Origin: Bubalus kerabau
Lineage: Eukaryota; Chordata; Mammalia; Artiodactyla; Bovidae
NCBI RefSeq assembly: GCF_029407905.1
Contig: NC_073646.1
Coordinates: 14,464,001-14,528,000, forward strand
Direction: 5' to 3'
Length of the DNA stretch: 64,000 nt
In this document: piece by piece, positions 13,120 to 64,000 of the stretch
Layout of the letters: each line of letters begins with the position of its first letter
How positions within the stretch are numbered: position 1 is the first letter of the stretch
The notes under the pieces: generated by a model
What the model was told of the DNA's origin: nothing
What the model saw: the letters and a program-made list of their open reading frames with translations, nothing else
Databases searched by the model: none
Made by a program: the position numbers and the translations under genes

Positions 13120-13391
13120 GGACAGGGTCTTAGCTACATACACACTGTTGGCTGGGCGTGAGGCCTTCTGCACTCACACTGGAGAAAGAAAGTCCACCCC
13201 AAAGTGAACACTGGGGCAGACTTTTGAACTGCTTGAAGGCGGGATGCCGAACATTCCCAAACCTTCTTGGCAAAAGCAGAAAGCCTTAATGGCTCAAGGT
13301 GCTCAAGCACATCTGACTGATCACTGGCTGTACTGCTAAGCTATTGGAAGCCAGGCTCAAAAATATTTTAGAAGACAGGGGAGGAAAAAAA
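13120..13391. other. Unidentified 270-bp insert within L1, ending in an A run
   Basis: L1 ORF2 similarity stops after aaaatcaatga near 13118 and resumes near 13396 at tacttcaagaaactggaaaa. The sequence between is GC-richer than the L1 and ends in gaggaaaaaaaaa. I do not recognise it as any SINE or LTR listed here. No long open frame on either strand. Confidence 0.6.
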
Positions 13392-13660
13392 AAGCACATA
13401 ACTCTACTTCAAGAAACTGGAAAAGAAGAGCAAAGTAAATCCAAAGCAACTTAAAAAAAAAAAAAAAGAAGAAAGAAAACAACAAAGCAGAAACCAACAA
13501 AATAGATGCCAGCAAACAACAGAGAAAAATGAAGTCAGCCAAAAGCTGGTTCTTTGAAAAAAGCAGCAAAGTCAGGAACCTAGAGTGACTGAGGAAAAAC
13601 GAGAACACAAATCAATCCCACAGATGAGTACCTCTACAGATTCGGTAAACTTTAAAAGGC
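13392..13660 (+). mobile_element. Old L1 LINE, continuation in ORF2
   Basis: caagaaactggaaaagaaga and aaaagctggttctttgaaaa are the usual ORF2 segment just before the reverse transcriptase. It follows directly from the part that ends at 13119. Confidence 0.75.
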
Positions 13661-14125
13661 TAACAAAAAGCACAGGTGAAGTTTAAAGTTATAAGCAGCC
13701 TCTTCAGAAATCCAGTACTAAATAATCACCTCAAAAACCATATCACAACTCTGATGTTTATCTGTTCAGCACAATCACAAGCTGGGCTTTTAAAAGGATG
13801 ATTTAACATAAACACACTCATACTAGGGACTGAGTGAAGCTGTAAAGCCAGGTACCTACCCATCCCCATAAACTCATCGTGAACAAGCTCGTAAGGCAGC
13901 GTATCAGGAATTTCTGTAAATCCCTGAATGGGGGCTAGCTTTACAAAATAACCACTGGGTTTTTTTTACCTAGGGCCTTCATCAATTTTTGTTTTTTAAC
14001 ATTTCTCTGTAGTATTCATGGTGTGCTCCAACCTCTGATTTTCAAAACAAATGAAAAGCTAATTTTCCTCAAGCTATTTCTATAACAATTATAGGCAGAG
14101 GGATAATGCCTTACAATGTATTTAA

Positions 14126-14290
14126 GGAGTTTCCCTGGTAGCTCACACTATAAAGAATCTGCCTGCACTGCAGGAGATCCAGGTTCGATCCCCGGGTCAG
14201 GAAGATCCCGTTGGAGAAGGGAATGGCTACCCACTCCAGTATTCTTGCCTGGAGAATTCCATGGACAGAGGAGCCTAAGGACACATAAGA
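14126..14290 (+). mobile_element. Bov-tA SINE, 3'-shortened
   Basis: Head ggagtttccctggtagctca, ggttcgatccccgggtcagg, and the Bov-A part up to gacagaggagcc, after which the gtcggacacgactgag end is lost. Confidence 0.85.
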
Positions 14291-15532
14291 CAATGTCTAA
14301 ATATTGAGACTAAGACTAGGAAGAGCCAGTACATTTGAAATATTGTTGAGCTCTTTCCCCCATTTAACAAGACTGCATTAGGTATATAAAAATCCTAAAT
14401 ATGTCTGAGTTATTCAGATGTGACCATTACAGGTGATTTCTTATTCAATGACTCTGAGAAAAATTATCAAACAATGAGGCTAAGTGATCTCCTCCATGGC
14501 ATCAAGTCCCACACTGGCCACAGGCTGTCTTCCCAGACAGAGGGGAAGAATGTGAAGAAACAAAAAGCAACAGGAATCAAACTAAATGACACTCAGGAGA
14601 AGAGTTTTAATCGTTTTGATAGACCTGAGAAAGAGCTGTCATAGTCATGAAAATGCTCTGAAGAAATCTTGATTAGACTCAGTATGACGAAGAAATAAAA
14701 AAAAAAAGACAGGTGTCAGTAAAAAAGCAACTCCTTAAATGTAAATCAAAAATAGTTTGTAACTGAGCCAAAGAAGCCATTATGAGCTGCTATATAAATA
14801 GGCATTTAATGATTTTTCCAATGTTATGTTATTGATCTAACAGGCCCTGTGTTTCCGCTGAAATGAATAAGTAATTTGTTTAAGATAACATTAACAGGAT
14901 TTGCAGCATATTAAATACCTTGGGTCTCGCTCATCGGTAAAATCACCATGATAAAAAACAAATTCTACACTGTTTTTCAGTGAAACATTTGCATCGTTTC
15001 AGAAACCACAGTGCAAGGCCTGAGACACGAGATACACCCAGCAAGTGCAGAAAGGTATTTCTAAGTCATGACACCTTGAATGGCATTTATTCAGCTCAAC
15101 AACTATGTAACATACACTTCTAACATCAGACACTACAACTCGAAGCCCTGAAAACACAATGGCAAACAAGAGATAAGGTCCCTGCTCTCAGAGTTTGCAG
15201 TCCATCTGGGAAGACCACCAGGGAAGCAAGGTATGCTAAAAAAGGGTACCAGGCTCCGTACAGGGAACAGGGTCCAAACCGCTGTAAAGGGAGCCTGGAG
15301 ACACGGTTGTCGAGGCTGAGCTGAGGATGGAGGTAGCACAGAGCCAGGCTGCTGGAGGGAGAGGATGGTTGAGTACAAGACGGCTCCTGGCCAAGAAAAC
15401 TGCAGTCACAGGCACAGTACGTGCAAATGGCCAGGTATTTACGTTACCAGTTGTCTTTTCTGTCAGAAGAGAGACTATGGTGGAATATTAGACTTGCTTA
15501 GTAAAGCTGCATGTGTCAAAAGACAAGTCACA

Positions 15533-15836
15533 GGACTTTCCTGGTGGTCCAGTGGTTAAGAATCCGCCTTCCAAAGGAGGAACGCATGTGTGATCCCTGG
15601 CTGGGCAGCTAAGCCCACGTGCCACAACTACTAAGCCCTCAGGCTCTAAAGCCCATGCTTTGCAACAAGAGAAGCCACTGCAAAGAGTGAGCACACTGCA
15701 ACTAGAGAGCAGTCCCAGTGTGCCAAAACTAGAGAGCGCCCACAGGCTGCAACAAAGATCCCCAAAATAAAAATAATCATCATAATAAAATAAATAAAAA
15801 ATAAAGAAGAGAAGGAATTAAAACAAAACAAAACAA
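15533..15836 (+). mobile_element. CHR-type SINE, long form
   Basis: Head ggactttcctggtggtccag, repetitive ccacaactactaagc body, ctgcaacaaagatccccaaa, then an AT-rich simple tail. Confidence 0.9.
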
Positions 15837-15970
15837 AACAAAAAACAGTCACCTAACTTCTTAACCTAGGAGGAAAAAAGGTAAAAAGTCACAATTTCAT
15901 CTTGGCCAATTCCCTACATGGCCCATTCACATGCCAGGGATGAGAAGGAGATCAGTGGTGAATGTGTTTG

Positions 15971-16177
15971 TGTCCAGTCACTCAGTCATGTCTGACTCTT
16001 TGCAACTCTATGGACTGCAGCCCGCCAGGCTCCTCTGTCCATGGAATTCTCCAGGCAGGAATACTGGAGTGGGTAGCCATTCCCTTTTCCAGGGGATCTT
16101 CCTGACCCAGGGATTAAACCCAGGTCTCCTGCATTGCAGGCAGATTCTTCATCATTTGGGCCACCAGGGAAGTCCCC
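15971..16177 (-). mobile_element. Bov-tA SINE
   Basis: cactcagtcatgtctgactc at the left and gggccaccagggaagtcccc at the right: complete copy, sense to PARN. The stretch 16178-16527 beside it holds nothing I recognise. Confidence 0.9.
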
Positions 16178-16527
16178 AGTGGTGAATAAGATGGGCAATG
16201 AACAAATCAGAGGACTTCTGTGGCTATGTGATTCTGAAATCTAGCTTCCTGATTTCAGCTATCACTGAATAAAATATTGAGCTTAAAAGCTACTGTACTA
16301 TTGAAAGATGCAAAAATAAGTAAGGGAATAATCATATCAGGACATCAAATACAGTATAACAGGAACATTAAAAGAGGCTTTGACACCTCTTACCCATAAA
16401 CAAGGAATTATGCTTGCATTTTCAAGTAAATATTACTCACTAGTGCCTTACAGATTCCAGATTTACACACACTTATGTTTACTGTTCACAGCAATGGAGG
16501 CCAAGCAGTATCAGATAATTACTACCA

Positions 16528-16960
16528 ATTGTCAGGCACTGCTGGTGGAGTGCCAGGCTCTTTGCTGGGAACTTAAAATCTGTGATCTTGGGGCTTCCCT
16601 GGTGGTCCAGGGGCTAAGACTCCGAGCTCCCAATGCAGGGGCTGGAGAGCCGCTGGTTGGATAACTACATCCCACAAGCTGCAAAGAGTTCACACGCTGC
16701 AACTAAAGATCCTGCACGCCACAACAAAGATCAGCGATCCTGAGTGCCACAACTGAGACCCAGAGCAGCCAAATTAAATAGACAGATGTGTGATATCATC
16801 TTACAAAGTAACTATCAACATCTCCATCTCTCAAGTGAGGAACCTGTGGCTTAGAATTTATGTGACATGCCTTGAGGTGCGTGGCTGACAGGTGGCAGAG
16901 GCAGGCTAGTTCCCATGTCAGTGTGACTTTAAAGCCTGTGCATCCCCTTCGCTCCCACTG
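16528..16960 (-). mobile_element. MIR SINE split by a CHR insertion
   Basis: 16528-16589 (gtcaggcactgctggtggag) and 16790-16960 (tcaagtgaggaacctgtggc, ggtggcagaggcaggctagt) are two parts of one antisense MIR core, separated by the CHR copy. Confidence 0.7.
16590..16782 (+). mobile_element. CHR-type SINE inserted in MIR
   Basis: Head gggcttccctggtggtccag; ends gagcagccaaattaaataga. tgtgat stands on both sides of the insertion, a possible short remnant of the target duplication. Confidence 0.85.
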
Positions 16961-17129
16961 CACGGCCTAATTCCTTGAAGTCTCACAACCATCTTAATCT
17001 CAGGGTCCCTGCCCCACACTTGAAGTCATCCTTAGCTTTCTAATAACCCATTCCCTTCGGATTCCATGTAAACTGCCTTTCTAAGGATTGTGGGGGGATG
17101 GGTCACAAATAAGCAAATATGAGAACATG

Positions 17130-17410
17130 TAACTATTAATAGCAATATAATTCACACCCTGTATCCAGTACTGTTCCTGGTGTCATAAGCTCCTGCAGTG
17201 CCTTTCATATGGAAATCTACTTCGAAATAACCACCATAAAAGTTCAAAGCAATGCCAGCTTTATATATATAATCATCTCATGTAATCCTCACAACAATCT
17301 TAGAAAATCCGTAACATTGTCCTCAGTTTATAAAGATAAGCAGAAGCTTATTAAAGAACTTGCCCAAGGTCACACTATAGGTAGTGCAGCAATATGATTC
17401 CAGAGCCTAA
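17130..17410 (-). mobile_element. MIR SINE
   Basis: taatcctcacaacaatctta, cctcagtttataaagataag and cttgcccaaggtcacactat are the antisense MIR landmarks. Confidence 0.7.
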
Positions 17411-18269
17411 ACTTTCCATTTCTATAACACGGCATATATTCCTGTGATGGTTATATACTTTTTTTTTAAATACCAAAAATATTTGACCTGAATTTGTGTA
17501 TTTGTAGAAATTTTCATATAGAACTGCTTATATTCTACTCATACATCAGTCAGAATTATATACTTTTAGCCTGTGGCACTTCATTTAATAAGAAGAAAAT
17601 GTTAATCAGCATACATAACATTTTCATACATTTTTATTATTTGTACCAGGGAACTTGAAATCTATGTGAAGAAGTAGCTGAACAATACATATTTTCTTCA
17701 ATAGCTTTGCATCCTAAGAAAATAGGATGTTTTGTGATGGTTAAAATCAAAATTATTTAGGGTCCAACAATAATAAGAGAGTTGGTATTTGACTTTTTTA
17801 CAATCCTAATTTAGAAGCAACTAGAGTATCTTTCAGTTTATTTGCTTGTAAAAGCAAGTATTTGATACCAGTTTAATGAAATAAGTGAATCACAAAAAGT
17901 TATAAAATAAATGGGAAAAGTATAGAGGCAAACAGGTCAATATAGGAATCACCATCTGGTATTCCCCATTCCTCTCAACTTGCTACTTCTTTCAAAGTAA
18001 ACATACAAATCATTTTTGAAAAAGGGCTATAGGAAGGGAACAGAAAAATGAAAAATATATGATAAAGTATATCTAAAGAAGCTATACATTTTTCTTATTT
18101 TTTCATCTACATGCGATACTTACTAATTACTTCCTTTATTTTAGAGACAAGCTCAAAACAAAACAGGCAGCAGTGCTTGTGAGTCAGCTGACTGAACACC
18201 ACAGCATCTAGACTGGGAAGTGGGCAAGCTCCCACTTTTAATCAACACACAAAGGCCCAACACACTTAC

Positions 18270-61495
<43,226 letters not shown>

Positions 61496-61689
61496 CTGAA
61501 CAGAATTTTTAAAAGCGTGCATTAGCAGAGGTCACTGTTTATCATAAAAAATTTTGTAACAAACCACAGAGACTAAAAGACTCGGGAAAGACCATATTTG
61601 ACTACAGCTCAAAAAAAAAAAATCCAATGGAAAAAGCAAGTGATTTTGAAACGTGTATGTCTATTTCCTTCATTCCATGAGCTCGTTCA

Positions 61690-62505
61690 TTCATTCATCT
61701 CTCAACAGGCTGTGACTTGGCATGCACACTGTGCCAGGCACTGTACCAGGTACCACTGAGCTAATGATGAACAAGGGGGATGCTTCCTGCTCGCTAGTGA
61801 AGGGAACACCTTAGGACAACCAGATAGGGCCACCGGGCAGGAGGACCCAAAAGGTGAGCATGGATCAGACATGCAAGAGCCGGGGGAAGAGTATTTCAGG
61901 CAGGGAGCAGGCATAAATGCCTGAAGGACAGAAATGCTTGGACTGTTCCACAAACAGTTCCAGAAGAAGGAAGCTGTAAGCAGGAGAACGGAGTAACGTC
62001 AGGCTGGACAGGATGGGGCAAGATTACACGGGCCCTTAGAGGCCACGGTAAGAATTTACTTACTCTAGGAACAACAGGATACTATTGGAAGGTTTTAAGC
62101 ACAATAATCACATTATCTGCTCCACATCTTCATGTGCTTTTTAAAAAATATTTATTTATTTATTTTTGGCTGCACTGGGTCTTCGCTGCTGCACACGGGC
62201 TCTCCCCAGTTGCGGACAGCAGGGGCTACTCTCTAGCTGCAGCAGGCACAGGCTCTAGAGCTCACTCAGGTTCAGTAGTTGTGAGGTGCCCGCTAGCTGC
62301 CCTACTGCATACAGAATCTCCCTGGACCAGGGATCGAACCCATGTGCATTGCAAGACGGATTCTTAACCACTAGACCACCACGGAAGCCCTGCTCCATGT
62401 TTTTAAAAGACCATCTGGACTCCTATGAGAATTGAAGTAGGGAGGTCAGCCAGAAAGAACTGTCCACTGTGGTTGTCCAGGCAGGAGATAACCGCTTAGA
62501 TCAGA
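61690..62505. mobile_element. L2 LINE fragment interrupted by CHR
   Basis: Left part 61690-62133 (tgtgccaggcactgtaccag, gcataaatgcctgaaggaca, gggcccttagaggccacggt, ggaaggttttaagcacaata); right part 62396-62505 (gaccatctggactcctatga, ggttgtccaggcaggagata). Possible further trace at 62745-62850. Confidence 0.7.
62140..62391 (-). mobile_element. CHR-type SINE, long form, inserted in L2
   Basis: Reverse copy: TTTA-rich tail, ggctgcactgggtcttcgct, caggggctactctctagctg, ccagggatcgaacccatgtg, accactagaccaccacggaa. Sense to PARN. Confidence 0.9.
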
Positions 62506-62670
62506 GATCAGTACACCTTTCCTTAAAGGGACAAACAATAGACATTTTAGGCTTATGGGCCACGTGGAGATCTCTGTGGCAGCATGAGATCTCAACATCT
62601 TTCTAACATGAAAACAGCCATGCACAGTGGGTAAATAAATGGACATGGTTGTCCCAATAAAGCCAAAAGC
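62502..62670 (+). mobile_element. hAT-like nonautonomous DNA transposon relic
   Basis: ttccttaaagggacaaacaa, gacattttaggcttatgggc and ggacatggttgtcccaataa; right end lost. Same family as 46533-46747. Confidence 0.65.
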
Positions 62671-62891
62671 TACCTCCTGGATATATTAAATCATCTAGGG
62701 ATGCACATATAAATGAAGAGCTACAAATAAAAGCCTAAAGCTCAGGAGAAAGGTGTTGAGATACAAATTTAGGTGTCATCAGGATGAAGGGGAGCATTAC
62801 AAGTCATGGGACAGTTAACGAACTGTGGAACAAATGATGAAGTTAGAAAAATCATCATTTGTCAGCAACAATAATTGTCTCAAGCAAGACT

Positions 62892-64000
62892 CATCAGATC
62901 AGATCAGTCGCTCAGTCGTGTCCGACTCTTTACAACCCCATGAATTGCAGCACGCCAGGCTTCCCTGTCCATCACCAACTCCCGGAGTTCACTGAGACTC
63001 ATATCCATCGAGTCAGTGATGCCATCCACCATCTCATCCTCTGTCGTCCCCTTCTCTCCTATCCCCAATCCCTCCCAGCATCAGAGTCTTTTCCAATGAG
63101 TCAACTCTTCGCATGAGGTGGCCAAAGTACTGGAGTTTCAGCTTTAGCATCATTCCTTCCAAAGAAATCCCAGGGCTGATCTCCTTCAGAATGGACTGGT
63201 TGGATCTCCTTGCAGTCCAAGGGACTCTCAAGAGTCTTCTCCAACACCACAGTTCAAAAGCATCAATTCTTTGGTGCTCAGCCTTCTTCACAGTCCAACT
63301 CTCACATCCATACATGACCACAGGAAAAACCATAGCCTTGACTAGACAAACCTTTGTTGGCAAAGTAATGTCTCTGGTTTTGAATATGCTATCTAGGTTG
63401 GTCATAACTTTACTTCCAAGGAGTAAGCGTCTTTTAATTTCATGGCTGCAGTCACCATCTGTAGTGATTTTGGAGCCCAGAAAAATAAAGTCTGACACTG
63501 TTTCCACTGTTTCCCCATCTATTTCCCATGAAGTGATGGGACCGGATGCCATGATCTTCGTTTTCTGAATGTTGAGCTTTAAGCCAACTTTTTCACTCTC
63601 CACTTTCACTTTCATCAAGAGGCTTTTGAGTTCCTCTTCACTTTCTGCCATAAGGGTCGTGTCATCTGCATATCTGAGGTTATTGATATTTCTCCCGGGA
63701 ATCTGGATTCCAACTTGTGTTTCTCCCAGCCCAGCGTTTCTCATGATGTATTCTGCATATAAGTTAAATAAACAGGGTGACAATATACAGCCTTGACGAA
63801 CTCCTTTTCCTATTTGGAACCAGTCTGTTGTTCCACATCCAGTTCTAACTGTTGCTTCCTGACCTGCATACAGATTTCTCAAGAGGTAGATCAGGTGGTC
63901 TGGTATCCCCATCTCTTTCAGAATTTTCCGCAGGTTATTGTGATCCACACAGTCAAAGGCTTTGGCATAGTCGATAAAACAGAAGTAGATGCTTTTCTGG
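62892..64000 (-). mobile_element. BovB LINE, best-preserved copy, continues past the window
   Basis: The end carries a short tandem of the TCAGATC type (62892-62907), as RTE elements do. The reverse transcriptase frame is open from the window edge (63999) to a stop at 63034, 321 codons. It has palm motif A (FIDYAKAFDC), motif B (GVRQGCILSP) and the catalytic YADD at 63672-63661. A small deletion near 63060 shifts the frame and ends it early, so the C-terminus is damaged. The endonuclease half lies outside. Confidence 0.95.

Larger units (their letters stand above)
1..18269 (-). other. Partial PARN intron after exon o (over 18 kb)
   Basis: Besides the repeats listed separately, these stretches hold nothing I recognise: 169-1128, 1888-2298, 2511-3361 (with an A/CA run at 3264-3292), 6458-7179 (A-rich, possible L1 3'-end traces near 6790-6850), 7709-8541 (a 132-codon frame, see findings), 8813-9213, 9816-10411, 13661-14125, 14291-15532 (unique, AT-rich) and 17411-18269. 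No splice-site-bounded PARN codons for AVNTSKY onwards are present. Confidence 0.85.
61496..64000 (-). other. Partial PARN intron upstream of exon a
   Basis: 61496-61689 is unique. Beyond it the intron is an old L2 broken by a CHR and a DNA transposon relic, then a young BovB to the window edge. No exon with the FDFNKVFRN codons that should precede exon a is present. Confidence 0.85.

Noticed and set aside
63034..63948. 304-codon open frame as a host gene
   Set aside because: It is the reverse transcriptase of a BovB LINE (YADD motif, RTE-type 3' end), and it starts at GTG only because the true frame runs out of the window.

Overview
The window is ruminant nuclear DNA, probably from a bovid. 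It is dense in BovB (RTE) LINEs, Bov-tA and BOV-A2 SINEs derived from BovB, and CHR-type tRNA-Glu SINEs, a combination typical of ruminants. Older mammalian repeats (MIR, L2, L1, a MaLR-type LTR, small hAT-like DNA transposons) lie between them. The species cannot be fixed from the sequence alone.

One host gene is recognisable: PARN, the poly(A)-specific ribonuclease, on the minus strand. Fifteen internal coding exons (called a to o here, in transcript order) run from 61495 down to 18270. They total 1092 nt, or 364 codons, which matches human codons 130-494 in length with no indel. Every intron is GT-AG and the phases agree across all 14 junctions. The exons encode the R3H domain, the second half of the DEDD nuclease core (human D292, H377, D382) and most of the RRM/cap-binding domain (human K454, W475). 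The 5' exons (codons 1-129, with D28 and E30) lie beyond 64000. The C-terminal exons lie to the left of position 1. The whole window is therefore inside one gene.

Layout: 1-18269 is part of the intron after exon o and holds a nearly full-length decayed BovB, an L1 with an unidentified insert, and many SINEs. 18270-22128 carries exons o, n and m. 22129-38747 is a 16.6-kb intron with a large SINE-poor stretch at its left end. 38748-43650 holds exons l to h, including a 306-nt intron with a strong G-run tract. 43651-61495 holds exons g to a with intermediate introns. 61496-64000 is the start of the next intron upstream and ends inside the best-preserved BovB of the window, whose reverse transcriptase frame is open to the edge.

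I found no bacterial-type system, CRISPR array, intact RNA gene or second host gene. The points most worth checking are G-run tracts in the PARN pre-mRNA, inverted repeat pairs near exons, a strong antisense bias of A-tailed retroelements, a 270-bp unidentified insert in L1, a three-copy minisatellite, a possible conserved noncoding element, and several SINE insertions whose target-site duplications can be read exactly.
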